NCBI GenBank assembly: GCA_052273485.1
Contig: DAVZID010000002.1
Location: forward strand, 1-64,000
Direction of reading: 5' to 3'
DNA length: 64,000 bases
Source of the DNA: Anthropogastromicrobium sp052273485
Lineage (GTDB): Bacteria > Bacillota > Clostridia > Lachnospirales > Lachnospiraceae
This document shows, piece after piece, positions 32,181 to 41,551 of this stretch. Every line of letters starts with the position of its first letter. Positions within the stretch are counted from its first letter, which is position 1. The notes under the pieces are model-generated. The model made no database searches. It saw only the letters and a list, made by a program, of their open reading frames with translations, and was not told where the DNA came from. The translations under genes and the position numbers were made by a program.

Positions 32181-33200
32181 ATGAGCTTACATTATCAGTA
32201 TGCGGATATGCATTGTGACACACTGCTTTACGGTGTGGGAAAAGGTTTAAACGACATCTACGAGATGCCAGAGGCGATGCTTGATATCAAGCGTCTGGCG
32301 CAGGCGGATGTACTGTGCCAGTTTCTAGCTGTCTTTTTTCCACCGCGTCCAGACATGCTCACACCAGAGCAGCGCGCAAAGCGCCTCCAGTCTGGTCGTC
32401 CAGAGATGCCACCGGATGAGGAATTATTTTCAAAGGCTGTAAAGCTGATGAAGGATTCCTTTGCGGCTCACAAGGATGTTATTCGTCAGGCATATTGTTT
32501 TGACGACGTGATGAAAAATAAGGAGCAGGGTCTTGTCTCAGGTGTGCTAACGATCGAGGATGGCCGTATCGTAAACGGAAGTTTCGACCGCTTAGAGCAG
32601 TTGGCAAAGACTGGTGTACGCGCAATTGCGCTTACCTGGAACTTTGAAAATTGTTTTGGTGCGCCAAACTCGCGTGATCCCAAAATTATGTCTAAGGGTC
32701 TGACCGCATTTGGTAAGGAAGCCATAGAAGCGATGAATGAGCTTGGCATTCTGGTGGATGTATCACATCTGTCAGACGGCGGTTTTTACGATGTCGCAAA
32801 GATTTCAAAGAAACCGTTCGTTGCCACGCATTCGGACTGCCGTGCGCTTGCAGCGCATCCAAGAAACTTAACGGATGATATGATCCGTATCCTTGCCGAG
32901 AAGGGCGGCGTTTCCGGTATCAATTTTGCCCCGGCATTTCTGGATGACACACCGGGAAACAAAGAGAGCCGCATAAGTGATATGGTTCGTCACGTAAAGC
33001 ACTTTATTGAGATCGGCGGAGAGGATTGCGTTGGCATTGGAACCGATTTTGACGGAATTGGCGGTCACCTTGAAGTGGGCGAGCCAGGCAAACTAGTGCT
33101 CTTATTTGATGCACTCGAGAAGGCTGGCATCACACCGCGCCAGATTGACAAAATCGCATCCGGCAACGTGCTTCGCGTGATGAAGGAAGTAATGAAGTAA
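32181..33200 (+). CDS. Membrane-dipeptidase-type (M19) dipeptidase
   Basis: A 339-residue zinc dipeptidase of the renal dipeptidase family M19. The HxD metal motif is in DMHCDTLLYG at the N-terminus, the bridging Glu is probably in TIEDGRIV, and further His ligands are in DVSHLSD and THSDCRAL. The GIGTDFDGIGG block near the C-terminus completes the signature. There is no signal peptide, so it acts on imported dipeptides; the family also accepts Cys-Gly conjugates and D-residues. AAAGGCAGG precedes the ATG. The next gene, a C-S lyase, begins 28 bases later. Confidence 0.92.
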   Translation: MSLHYQYADMHCDTLLYGVGKGLNDIYEMPEAMLDIKRLAQADVLCQFLAVFFPPRPDMLTPEQRAKRLQSGRPEMPPDEELFSKAVKLMKDSFAAHKDVIRQAYCFDDVMKNKEQGLVSGVLTIEDGRIVNGSFDRLEQLAKTGVRAIALTWNFENCFGAPNSRDPKIMSKGLTAFGKEAIEAMNELGILVDVSHLSDGGFYDVAKISKKPFVATHSDCRALAAHPRNLTDDMIRILAEKGGVSGINFAPAFLDDTPGNKESRISDMVRHVKHFIEIGGEDCVGIGTDFDGIGGHLEVGEPGKLVLLFDALEKAGITPRQIDKIASGNVLRVMKEVMK

Positions 33201-33228
33201 GAACGATGAAAGGAACGGGAAGAAGAAA

Positions 33229-34434
33229 ATGAAATATGATTTTACAACAATTATGGATCGTGAAGGGACAGGTGCCATCGCAGTTGACAGAATCCCATTT
33301 GAACATGCAGCAATAAAGGAAGGCTTTTCTAAGATTCCGATGTGGGTTGCCGATATGAATTATGCAACTGCACCGAGCGTAATTAAGGCAATGCAAAAGC
33401 GTCTCGAGCACCCGGCATTCGGCTACTTTGATGTGACAGATGAGTACTGTGCGTCCATTATCGAGTGGCAGAAGGTACGAAATGGTGTGACCGAGCTTCC
33501 TAAGGAGGCCATCGGTTATGAGAATGGTGTACTCGGCGGTGTCGCTTCTGTGTTGCAGGCCTTTACCGCACCGGGAGAGGCTGTCCTTCTTCATTCCCCA
33601 ACTTACATTGGCTTTACTGGAACTATCACCAATTTGGGCAGAAAGATTGTCCATAGCCCATTAAAGAAAGACGAGCAGGGCATATGGCGCATGGACTATG
33701 AGGACATGGACAAAAAGCTAAAGGACAATCACATTCATTTGGCAATCTTTTGTACACCGCATAATCCATGTGGTCGTGTGTGGGAAAAGTGGGAGATCGA
33801 GAAGGCAATGGAGGTTTACGAGAAGAATCAGTGCCTTGTAATCTCCGATGAGATTTGGTCCGATTTGATCTTAAAAGGTCATAAGCACATCCCGACTCAG
33901 AGCGTAAATGCGTATGCACATGAGCATACATTTGCCTTCTATGCACCGTCCAAGACCTTCAACTTAGCAGGTCTGGTTGGTTCCTACCACATCGTTTACA
34001 ATGCGTATCTGCGTGATCGTCTGTTGGAGGCAGAAAAGTGCAGTCATTACAACAACGCAAATGTTCTTTCCGTCAGCGCACTGATGGGTGCTTACACAAA
34101 AGATGGTGCCGAGTGGGTGGATGAGCTGTGTGAGGTTTTGACAAGCAATGTCGACTATGCCTATGACTATATCACAACGCATTTTGAAGGTGTTTCTGTT
34201 GCAAAGGCACAGGGAACCTACATGCTGTATTTAGATTGCACCGGCTGGTTGGCAGCGCATCCAAAGATGTCAATGGACGATCTGATTCGTGATGGAATCG
34301 CAGTTGGCGTTGTATGGCAGGATGGAAGACCGTTTGTCAATCCAAATACGATCCGTATGAATCTGGCTGTTCCACACGCATTGGTAAAAGAAGCGATGAA
34401 CCGCTTAGATACGTACGTATTTAACACAAAGTAA
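33229..34434 (+). CDS. PatB/MalY-type C-S lyase (PLP aminotransferase fold), copy 1
   Basis: A 401-residue fold-type-I PLP enzyme of the MalY/PatB cystathionine beta-lyase group. Evidence includes the opening KIPMWVADMNYATAPSV, the substrate loop CTPHNPCGRVW, ISDEIWSDLIL and the PLP Lys in YAPSKTFNLAGLVGS. It should cleave the C-S bond of cystathionine or S-substituted cysteines to pyruvate, ammonia and a thiol. It sits 28 bases downstream of the M19 dipeptidase and is probably co-transcribed, a pairing that would suit breakdown of Cys-Gly conjugates. A paralogue is at 61289-62464. Confidence 0.9.
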   Translation: MKYDFTTIMDREGTGAIAVDRIPFEHAAIKEGFSKIPMWVADMNYATAPSVIKAMQKRLEHPAFGYFDVTDEYCASIIEWQKVRNGVTELPKEAIGYENGVLGGVASVLQAFTAPGEAVLLHSPTYIGFTGTITNLGRKIVHSPLKKDEQGIWRMDYEDMDKKLKDNHIHLAIFCTPHNPCGRVWEKWEIEKAMEVYEKNQCLVISDEIWSDLILKGHKHIPTQSVNAYAHEHTFAFYAPSKTFNLAGLVGSYHIVYNAYLRDRLLEAEKCSHYNNANVLSVSALMGAYTKDGAEWVDELCEVLTSNVDYAYDYITTHFEGVSVAKAQGTYMLYLDCTGWLAAHPKMSMDDLIRDGIAVGVVWQDGRPFVNPNTIRMNLAVPHALVKEAMNRLDTYVFNTK

Positions 34435-34502
34435 AAAATAAAAATTAAGAAATATAGTTAGAGAGGATTTCGCTGTCACAAACAGCAAAAAAGGTTATTA
34501 GA

Positions 34503-36254
34503 ATGGAAGCAATTCGATACGAGAATTCTGAAATTGATGAGAGGATTATCCGCGCCGTAACAGAGATCGGATATGAGGAGATGACACCAATCCAGCAGGC
34601 TGCAATCCCAGCACTGCTGGAAGGACGTGACATCATTGGACAGGCACAGACCGGAACTGGTAAAACAGCAGCGTTTGGTATTCCGCTTGTTCAGATGATC
34701 GACCCGGAGGATGAGCGTGTGCAGGCAATCGTGCTTTGCCCGACCAGAGAGCTGGCGATCCAGGCGGCAGAGGAGCTGCGTCGCTATGCAAAGTATTTGT
34801 CCGGGGTAAAGGTGCTTCCGGTGTATGGAGGACAGGACATTGAAAAGCAGATCCGTTCCCTTCGCGGCAAGGTATCCATTGTCGTTGGAACACCGGGAAG
34901 AGTAATGGATCACATGAGAAGACATACGTTAAAACTCGAGGGTGTTCGCATGGTCGTACTCGACGAGGCAGATGAAATGTTAAATATGGGATTTGTAGAG
35001 GATATCGAGACCATCCTTGCAGGGGTGCCAGAGGAGCATCAGACCGCACTGTTTTCCGCAACAATGCCAGATGAGATTCTTCGCATTACCGGACGCTACC
35101 AGAAGGACGCCAAGATGATCCAGATCGAGCGCAAGGAACTGACCATTCCGCTTGTCAAGCAGTACTACTATGAGGTACAAAGACAGAACAAGGAAGAGGT
35201 TGTATGCCGACTGCTCGATTACTACAATCCAAAGCGTTCCTTGATTTTCTGTAACACCAAGCATATGGCAGATGTGCTCTGCGAGAACTTAAAGGGAAGA
35301 GGCTATTTTGCAGACGCACTGCATGGTGATCTGAGTCAGATGATGCGTGACAAGGTTATGAACAGCTTCCGTAACGGAACCACTGAGATTCTGATCGCGA
35401 CAGACGTTGCGGCAAGAGGTCTTGATGTGGACGATGTTGAGGCCGTATTTAACTTTGATATTCCGCAGGATGTTGAGTACTATGTTCATCGTATCGGCCG
35501 TACTGGACGTGCAGGCAGAAAGGGGCGCTCTTTTACCCTTGTTGTCGGAAGAGAGATCTACCGTATCCGCGATATTGAGCGCATCTGCAACACCCAGATT
35601 AAGCCAAGAATGGTACCGTCTGTTGCTGATATCACACAGGCAAAGGCAAGCCAGATCTTTGATCAGGTTATGGAAGTGATTTCTAATAATGATCTGTCAT
35701 CGCTTCAAAAGAAGGTAGAGGATAAGATCGAGGAGGAGAATATCACGGCAATGGAGCTGTGTGCAGGCTTCTTAAAGCTCCATCTTGGAGATGACATGGA
35801 AGAGATTCCAGCAGAAAATTATATTGAAGAGATGAAGAAAAAGCGCGCTGAGCGAAAAGGTGGCAGAAACGATGGACGCGAAGGCGGAAGACGTCGCCGC
35901 AGACATACCGATGAGGATGTGCTTGAGATGCTGCGTCGCCCGGGAAGACGCAAATCTGACCGCAGAGCAGAGGGGGAAGATGCGGAGTCTTTCGAGAAAA
36001 GAGCATATGACAAGCGTTCTCAGAAGAGAGACAAAGACTCTGACAAGCGTTCCGATAAGAAAGAACGAGACTTTGATAAGCGCTCAGACAGAAGAAGATC
36101 CGATAAAAATGCAGATCGCGAATATGAGCGTGTATTTGACAAGAAGTCCAAGAAGAAATCTGATAAGAAGTCCAAGGGATTCTTTGGAAAGGAGCGCACT
36201 TCCAAAAAGTACGATCTTGATAAGAAGACTGGAAAGGCAAAGAAATGGAAGTAA
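34503..36254 (+). CDS. DEAD-box RNA helicase with long basic tail
   Basis: A 583-residue DEAD-box helicase of the CshA/DeaD group. Motif I is AQTGTGKT, Ia PTRELA, II LDEADEML, III SAT, and motifs V-VI are RGLDVDDVEAV and HRIGRTGRAGR. Residues about 350-440 include the family's C-terminal extension. Residues about 440-583 are a long, disordered tail packed with Arg, Lys, Asp and Ser (KRSQKRDKDSDKRSDKKERD), probably for RNA binding. It acts in RNA remodelling and ribosome assembly. A GCTGT/ACAGC hairpin lies close to the ribosome site. The tail end overlaps the next gene by ten bases. Confidence 0.93.
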   Translation: MEAIRYENSEIDERIIRAVTEIGYEEMTPIQQAAIPALLEGRDIIGQAQTGTGKTAAFGIPLVQMIDPEDERVQAIVLCPTRELAIQAAEELRRYAKYLSGVKVLPVYGGQDIEKQIRSLRGKVSIVVGTPGRVMDHMRRHTLKLEGVRMVVLDEADEMLNMGFVEDIETILAGVPEEHQTALFSATMPDEILRITGRYQKDAKMIQIERKELTIPLVKQYYYEVQRQNKEEVVCRLLDYYNPKRSLIFCNTKHMADVLCENLKGRGYFADALHGDLSQMMRDKVMNSFRNGTTEILIATDVAARGLDVDDVEAVFNFDIPQDVEYYVHRIGRTGRAGRKGRSFTLVVGREIYRIRDIERICNTQIKPRMVPSVADITQAKASQIFDQVMEVISNNDLSSLQKKVEDKIEEENITAMELCAGFLKLHLGDDMEEIPAENYIEEMKKKRAERKGGRNDGREGGRRRRRHTDEDVLEMLRRPGRRKSDRRAEGEDAESFEKRAYDKRSQKRDKDSDKRSDKKERDFDKRSDRRRSDKNADREYERVFDKKSKKKSDKKSKGFFGKERTSKKYDLDKKTGKAKKWK

Positions 36255-37615
36255 AACACAATCCGCTCGGAAGCGCGCCACTTGGTAAGCTGCTTGTGAA
36301 ATTTGCGGTTCCATCAATCATCAGTATGCTGGTATCAGCACTGTATAACATCGTAGACCAGATCTTTATCGGACAGGGTGTTGGCATGTACGGAAATGCG
36401 GCGACAAACGTTGCATTTCCGCTGACGACACTTGCCACGGCGGTCGGTCTGATGCTTGGAATCGGTGGAGCATCGAACTTTAATCTTGAAATGGGACGAA
36501 AACATGAGGAAAATGCGAAAAAAATCGCAGGAACTGCGTTCGGCAGTCTGGTGATTGTTGGTGTGATTATCTGCCTTGTGGCAAGAATTTTTCTTCGTCC
36601 GCTCATTACGGTATTTGGTGCAACCGAGTATGTAATGGATTATGCCATGACATATGTTGGAATTACATCGCTTGGAATGCCGTTTTTTGTACTGACAACA
36701 GGTGGAAGCCATCTGATTCGTGCAGATGGAAAGCCAACGTATTCAATGCTGTCTGCACTGTCTGGTGCAATTGTTAACACGATTCTTGACCCACTGTTTA
36801 TTTTTGTATTCAAGTGGGGCATCGCGGGAGCAGCGTGGGCGACGATCATTGGCCAGATTTTCTCAGCGCTTATGGTGCTCGGCTACCTGCCAAAGTTCCA
36901 TACGGTAAAGCTGACACTGCACGATTTTATCCCAAAACTGCATTATTTGAAAATGGTTATGGCGCTTGGTGCAGCAGCATGCTTTAATCAGCTGGCGATC
37001 TTTGTAACGCAGATTGTTATGAATAACGTGCTTCGCCATTACGGTGCGCTGTCCATCTACGGAAGCGATATTCCGCTTGCAGTAGTGGGTGTCGGTTCAA
37101 AGGTCAACATGGTATTTTTATCAATTGTCATCGGTATTTCACAGGGCGCACAGCCGATCATTGGATTCAACTACGGTGCAGCTCAGTACAGCCGTGTGAA
37201 GAAGACGTATCGTCTGGCAGCAACGGTGGCCACTATCATTGCCGTTATTGCATTTGCTGCATTCCAGCTATTTCCGCGCCAGATTACGGCACTCTTTGGA
37301 AGCGGTGATGAACTGTATGAGCAATTTGCAGTATCGTACTTCCGTATTTTTATGTTCTGCACGTTCTTGAACGGCATTCAGCCGCTGACTGCAAACTTCT
37401 TTACCTCAATCGGAAAAGCACCGATGGGAATTTTCATTTCCATGACAAGACAGATCATTTTCCTGATTCCGCTTGTACTGCTTTTGCCACTCGCATTTGG
37501 CATCGAGGGTGTCATGTTTGCAGGCCCGATTGCGGATGGGGTTGCCGGTGTACTTGCGATTATACTTGTTCTTAGACAATTTAAGAAGATGCCGGCAGAG
37601 GACGCAGTAAATTAA
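36245..37615 (+). CDS. MATE family efflux transporter (copy 1)
   Basis: A 456-residue MATE transporter with 12 predicted membrane segments, beginning LGSAPLGKLLVKFAVPSIISMLVSALYNIVDQIFIG, the standard N-terminal block. It should exchange Na+ or H+ for cationic compounds. The ATG at 36245 lies inside the helicase tail (10-base overlap), so its synthesis is likely coupled to the helicase. Two more MATE genes are in the window (40173-41504 and 62526-63899). Confidence 0.92.
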   Translation: MEVKHNPLGSAPLGKLLVKFAVPSIISMLVSALYNIVDQIFIGQGVGMYGNAATNVAFPLTTLATAVGLMLGIGGASNFNLEMGRKHEENAKKIAGTAFGSLVIVGVIICLVARIFLRPLITVFGATEYVMDYAMTYVGITSLGMPFFVLTTGGSHLIRADGKPTYSMLSALSGAIVNTILDPLFIFVFKWGIAGAAWATIIGQIFSALMVLGYLPKFHTVKLTLHDFIPKLHYLKMVMALGAAACFNQLAIFVTQIVMNNVLRHYGALSIYGSDIPLAVVGVGSKVNMVFLSIVIGISQGAQPIIGFNYGAAQYSRVKKTYRLAATVATIIAVIAFAAFQLFPRQITALFGSGDELYEQFAVSYFRIFMFCTFLNGIQPLTANFFTSIGKAPMGIFISMTRQIIFLIPLVLLLPLAFGIEGVMFAGPIADGVAGVLAIILVLRQFKKMPAEDAVN

Positions 37616-37655
37616 AAGCAAAGAGAAACTGTAAAATACAAAAACATAAAATACA

Positions 37656-37700
37656 AAATGGGTATCCACAGGAAAATCAAACTTGCGGATACCCATTTTT
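37656..37700 (+). terminator. Rho-independent terminator after the MATE gene
   Basis: AAATGGGTATCC (ending 37667) pairs with GGATACCCATTT (from 37687), followed by more T residues (TTTGTTTTT). Confidence 0.93.
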
Positions 37701-37798
37701 GTTTTTCAGATTGTAATATGATTCAATAGCATTAAATTCTGCTTAATTCTTTACTTCCTTAGAGAAAAGTGACCTACTCGGTCATTGAATGGCCGAGG

Positions 37799-37819
37799 AT
37801 TCCCGCGCCAGATTCCTAA
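37799..37819. repeat. Left copy of a 21-bp exact inverted repeat
   Basis: The core ATTCCCGCGCCAGATTCCT plus AA is the exact reverse complement of 39942-39962. A GGCCGA lies just outside (37791-37796), with its complement TCGGCC at 39970-39975. A hairpin CTCGGTCATT-G-AATGGCCGAG precedes it (37777-37797). Three genes lie between the copies. Confidence 0.85.
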
Positions 37820-37824
37820 ATCGA

Positions 37825-38517
37825 TTATTCATCAATCTCGATAACCTTTTGCAGCTGCTTTCCAACAAAATCAATGACTGGACCAAGGACAAATGCCATC
37901 AGTGCAGTTACGATGCCGAGTTTGCCACCAAATAAAAGCGCAATGATGACAACAAGAATGTCATAGCCGATGCGGACAAAACGGAACTGAAGGGACGGAA
38001 ATTTCTTTTTCAGTGTATTCCATGCGATATACGGCATTGCATCATATGGAGCAGTTCCAAGGTCAACGTCCATGTACAGCGCTGCGGCAAAAATAAAGCA
38101 GATCAATGCCGGAATTAACACGCCAATGCGCATTGCCATAGAGGTGAACACACCATCGGTAACGATGCCCGTCGGAAGCACAATGCCCCAAAGCCAAGAG
38201 AAAAACTGAAGAGAATAACCAACAAGAAACATATTGGCAAGTGTTCCAAATCCAAGGTTTCGGCCACCAAAGATAATGACAAAAACGAGAAGGACAATGT
38301 TCATCAGTGCCTGCCAGTCACCAATCGCCATGCCAAGCTTATTGGAAATCGCAAGGTTCATCATCGTACACGGGTCCGTTCCCATGTCACATAAAACAAG
38401 CCAGGACAGGCAAAAACCCATCAGAATAACGGCAAAGAGTACCAGAAGCAGACGGGGAACAAAGTTTTTTCTTCGGTACATGTGAGTGAAAAAGTTTTTT
38501 GTGAAAATCGCATTCAT
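37825..38517 (-). CDS. YczE/YitT-like integral membrane protein
   Basis: About 230 residues with five or six membrane segments, resembling the YczE/YitT group of uncharacterised membrane proteins (WLVLCDMGTDPCTMMNLAIS, FGTLANMFLVGY, DVDLGTAPYDAMPY). I chose the ATG at 38517 because AAAGGAA lies about 7 bases upstream on the minus strand; the open frame extends to 38685, but that would run over the XRE gene and the promoter. The function is unknown; B. subtilis YczE has been linked to surfactin-type metabolite production. It has its own promoter and lies downstream of an XRE regulator on the same strand. Confidence 0.85.
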   Translation of the reverse strand: MNAIFTKNFFTHMYRRKNFVPRLLLVLFAVILMGFCLSWLVLCDMGTDPCTMMNLAISNKLGMAIGDWQALMNIVLLVFVIIFGGRNLGFGTLANMFLVGYSLQFFSWLWGIVLPTGIVTDGVFTSMAMRIGVLIPALICFIFAAALYMDVDLGTAPYDAMPYIAWNTLKKKFPSLQFRFVRIGYDILVVIIALLFGGKLGIVTALMAFVLGPVIDFVGKQLQKVIEIDE

Positions 38518-38578
38518 AAGAAGATTCCTTTTGATATTGAATAGAGTACCCGTCTGCGGTACAGACAAGCCATTTTTC

Positions 38579-38606
38579 AGTATAGCATAGTCTGACTGAT
38601 TTGCAA
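38579..38606 (-). promoter_or_regulatory. Minus-strand promoter of the YczE-like gene
   Basis: Read on the minus strand: TTGCAA (38606-38601), 16 bases, TATACT (38584-38579). A GTCTG/CAGAC hairpin follows in the leader. Confidence 0.65.
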
Positions 38607-38635
38607 CAAAAATGAGCACAAAAACAGAAAAAAGA

Positions 38636-38875
38636 TCAACCTTTCGGGCAGTGTCCCAACAACAGCTCGTCAATACAGATATCAAAGTGGCGGCTTAAAT
38701 TGTAGAGGTGATCAATCGTGGGAATGGAATCGCCGTTTAACCAGTGGTAAATTGTCTGAGGACAGGAAAGTCCTAGTATTTTCTGAAGGTCTTTTACGGT
38801 CATCTCATGCTGCTCCATAAGTAAGTGCAGGTGCTGACCGATTTCTCGGGGGTCAAACTTTGAAGTAGCTTGCAT
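38636..38875 (-). CDS. XRE-type helix-turn-helix regulator
   Basis: A small DNA-binding protein of about 79 residues. The helix-turn-helix is EMTVKDLQKILGLSCPQTIYHWLNG, followed by DSIPTIDHLYNLSRHFDICIDELL, the usual Cro/CI layout. The start at 38875 has GGAGG eight bases upstream; a slightly longer form from 38890 has AAGGAAAG and cannot be excluded. It is divergent from a methyltransferase and upstream of the YczE-like gene, so it may regulate one or both. Confidence 0.82.
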   Translation of the reverse strand: MQATSKFDPREIGQHLHLLMEQHEMTVKDLQKILGLSCPQTIYHWLNGDSIPTIDHLYNLSRHFDICIDELLLGHCPKG

Positions 38876-39059
38876 TTGTCTTGCCTCCATTTGTCTTTCC
38901 TTCGTTTATGTTGCGTTCATGTCTTACTTTACAGTGATACCAGAAAAATGTCCGAAAAGCAAGAAAAAAAGTGCGCAGGATTCGACAAAGAAATCATAAA
39001 GTAGCATGCCTGACGAGCAAATGGGAATCGAAACAGATGGATTTCGATAAATCTGTATC

Positions 39060-39087
39060 TTGTCGTATCGGAGAAAAAAGATATAAT
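39060..39087 (+). promoter_or_regulatory. Promoter of the methyltransferase gene
   Basis: TTGTCG (39060-39065), 16 bases, TATAAT (39082-39087), about 48 bases before the ATG. Confidence 0.7.
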
Positions 39088-39134
39088 AAAGGCGGAGCAA
39101 ATACAAATAAAGGAAAACAAAAGAGAGGTGTGTC

Positions 39135-39890
39135 ATGAATATTAACTGGGATGCAAAAGGCTACAAAGAAAATTTTTCATTTGTACATGAATATGGCGAG
39201 GATGTAATCAGTCTGTTAAAAAGTCCGAAGGGGGCAAGCGTGCTTGATCTGGGCTGCGGAAATGGCGCACTCAGCGAAAAGCTTTCCGAAAAAGGCTATC
39301 AGGTGATTGGAATGGATGCATCAGAGGCGATGCTTGAAATTGCAAAAGCACAGTATCCGCAGATGAATTTTATAAAGGGCGATGCATGTAACTTTCGTCT
39401 TACGGAGCCTGTCGACGCCATCTTTTCCAATGCGGTATTTCACTGGATTGATGCACCGAAGCACACGCATATGCTGTGCCACCTTGCCGATCAGTTAAAG
39501 ACAGGCGGCGAGCTTGTCTGTGAATTTGGCGGAAAAGGCTGCGCAGAGACCGTTCATGCCGCATTAGAGCGTGCATTTGCAAAGAGAGGACTGGTCTATC
39601 CGAGAGTTTTTTATTTTCCGACGATCGGTGAGTATGCACCGCTTTTGGAGGGAGCTGGCTTTCGTGTTGAGTACGCAGTATTGTTTGACCGCCCGACCAA
39701 GCAGAAGACAGAGGATGGCTTTAAAGACTGGGTAAACATGTTTGATAAGGCTCCGTTTGAGGGAATGGAGGAAGCTTTAAAAGCTGAGATCATCGCAGAG
39801 GCAGAGGCACAAGCGAAAGAGAAGCTGTATCATGACGGAAGTTGGTACATTGATTATGTGAGAATTCGTTTCCGCGCCGTGAAGTATTAA
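39135..39890 (+). CDS. Class I SAM-dependent methyltransferase
   Basis: A 251-residue methyltransferase. Motif I VLDLGCGNGALSEKL (about residues 36-50) and the acidic residue of VIGMDASEAML (about 58) bind S-adenosylmethionine; the DAIFSNAVFHWI block matches the trans-aconitate/ubiE-like group. The substrate is unknown. GAGAGGTGTG precedes the ATG. With the XRE regulator and YczE-like protein it forms a three-gene block between two inverted repeats. Confidence 0.9.
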   Translation: MNINWDAKGYKENFSFVHEYGEDVISLLKSPKGASVLDLGCGNGALSEKLSEKGYQVIGMDASEAMLEIAKAQYPQMNFIKGDACNFRLTEPVDAIFSNAVFHWIDAPKHTHMLCHLADQLKTGGELVCEFGGKGCAETVHAALERAFAKRGLVYPRVFYFPTIGEYAPLLEGAGFRVEYAVLFDRPTKQKTEDGFKDWVNMFDKAPFEGMEEALKAEIIAEAEAQAKEKLYHDGSWYIDYVRIRFRAVKY

Positions 39891-39941
39891 GGCCAGAGGG
39901 GTCAGTTACGAATGGCTTTTTAAGAGAGTACGTTGGCTTAA

Positions 39942-39962
39942 TTAGGAATCTGGCGCGGGAAT
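39942..39962. repeat. Right copy of the 21-bp exact inverted repeat
   Basis: The core AGGAATCTGGCGCGGGAAT, preceded by TT, is the exact reverse complement of 37799-37819. The remainder of the gap to 40172 holds a CCAGAA-GCG-TTCTGG hairpin near 40010 and no gene. Confidence 0.85.
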
Positions 39963-40172
39963 TAAAAATTCGGCCGCAGTTACAGTGGGAAGAGTGTACT
40001 ATATCCGCCAGAAGCGTTCTGGAAAATAGATGAAGTCTCCACGCCCATGCGGTGCACAGCTCCTATGGACGTGGTACTCTGCCAGATTTGATAGAAATGA
40101 ACCTCTTTTCTGGCTACTCTGATCTGTTAATGATACAACAAAAGCAGGCGGATTTTCAGATGAAATCGATGT

Positions 40173-41504
40173 TTAACACGTTTTAATAAATTTTTGATAG
40201 AGCACAACAGCCACCGCAGCAGTGATAAATTCCGTTACCCACATTGCATGCCATACACCGGCGGCATCCAAAAATCTAGTTAAGATCAGCGCAGCAGGAA
40301 GGATGACAATTAAATAGCGCATCAGTGAGATGACAAGTGACGGGAAGCCTTTGCCAAGTCCTTCAAGTGCACCGGATACAGTGACGGAGATCGAAGAGAT
40401 GATAAAGCCAATGCTGATGATGCGAAGCGCAGAGGCACCAAGTTGAACAGTATCCGCATTGGAAGTAAACAGCCCGATTAAAGAGCCAGGAATTGCAAGA
40501 CAAAGGGCAGTACCGATTACCATCACGCCGATGATTAAAAACAGTGCATCAAAGAAAATCTGCTTTACGCGGGCATGTTCGCGCGCACCATAGTTGTAGC
40601 CGATCAGCGGGCGCATACCCTGCACAACGCCGCTTGCGGTTAGATAAAGGAAGGTCTGAAGCTTGTAGTAAGCGCCAAGAACAAGCACGTAAGACTGAGA
40701 GTAAGCAGCTAAGATTCCGTTTAATGCGGAGACAAGCAGTGACGGAAGCGCCATATTTAAAGTGGCAGGAATGCCAACGGTATAAAGGCGTGTCAGCATG
40801 TTCGAAGTCAGTTTACAGCTTGAAAGTGAAAATTTGACTGGCAGCGGGCGAATCACACAGAATACCAGATAAACGGCAAAGGACAGCATCTGTCCGATTC
40901 CGGTTGCGAGTGCGGCACCCTCAATTCCCATCGCCGGGAACGGTCCGATGCCAAAGATCATAAGCGGGTCTAGAAGAATGTTTCCGATACAGCCGACCAT
41001 CATGGCCACCATGGAAACCTTCATGCGTCCAGTTGCCTGAAAAATTTTCTCAAGGGAGATGGAAATTCCAATCGGCAGTGAGAAGCTAAGGGTAATTCTT
41101 GCGTAGCGGACACCTAAAGAAATAACTTCTTGATCAGTTGTAAACAGCTCCAAAAATGGGCGGATTAAAATCACGCAGACAATATTTAACAGCAGGCCGT
41201 GCAGCGCATTTAATAAAGTACCGAGAGAAGCAGCATGGTCTGCTTCTTTTTTATTGCCAGCACCCAAGAAGAATGATATGGCGGCATTGATGCCGATTGC
41301 AAAACCAACCGTGATCGCCGTGATCAGGTTTTGCACCGGGTAAACGAGGGATAGTGCGGTCATCGCGTTATCACTGATTTTCGCAATAAAAATGCTGTCA
41401 ACAATGTTGTAGAGTGAGTTGACAAGCATGGAAAGTGTCATCGGCAGAGCCATTGCAAGAACCAGTGGAAATACTGCCTTTTGTTTCATGTAAGATTGAT
41501 CCAT
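40173..41504 (-). CDS. MATE family efflux transporter (copy 2)
   Basis: A 443-residue MATE transporter with 12 predicted membrane segments. It opens MDQSYMKQKAVFPLVLAMALP followed by the standard MLVNSLYNIVDSIFI block. The open frame reaches 41825, but that part reads across two large hairpins and the promoter; the ATG at 41504 has AAAGGAG about 10 bases upstream. It is transcribed away from the M61-like peptidase gene from overlapping divergent promoters, with a leader of about 200 bases. Confidence 0.9.
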   Translation of the reverse strand: MDQSYMKQKAVFPLVLAMALPMTLSMLVNSLYNIVDSIFIAKISDNAMTALSLVYPVQNLITAITVGFAIGINAAISFFLGAGNKKEADHAASLGTLLNALHGLLLNIVCVILIRPFLELFTTDQEVISLGVRYARITLSFSLPIGISISLEKIFQATGRMKVSMVAMMVGCIGNILLDPLMIFGIGPFPAMGIEGAALATGIGQMLSFAVYLVFCVIRPLPVKFSLSSCKLTSNMLTRLYTVGIPATLNMALPSLLVSALNGILAAYSQSYVLVLGAYYKLQTFLYLTASGVVQGMRPLIGYNYGAREHARVKQIFFDALFLIIGVMVIGTALCLAIPGSLIGLFTSNADTVQLGASALRIISIGFIISSISVTVSGALEGLGKGFPSLVISLMRYLIVILPAALILTRFLDAAGVWHAMWVTEFITAAVAVVLYQKFIKTC

Positions 41505-41551
41505 TGATCGAGAACTCCTTTCTGTTTTGAAGCATTCTCGACAAGCCACTA

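Noticed and set aside
30048..40077. Shared 12-mer TATGGACGTGGT at about 30050 and 40066
   Set aside because: Flanking bases do not match, and a 12-base match is within chance in a window of this size.
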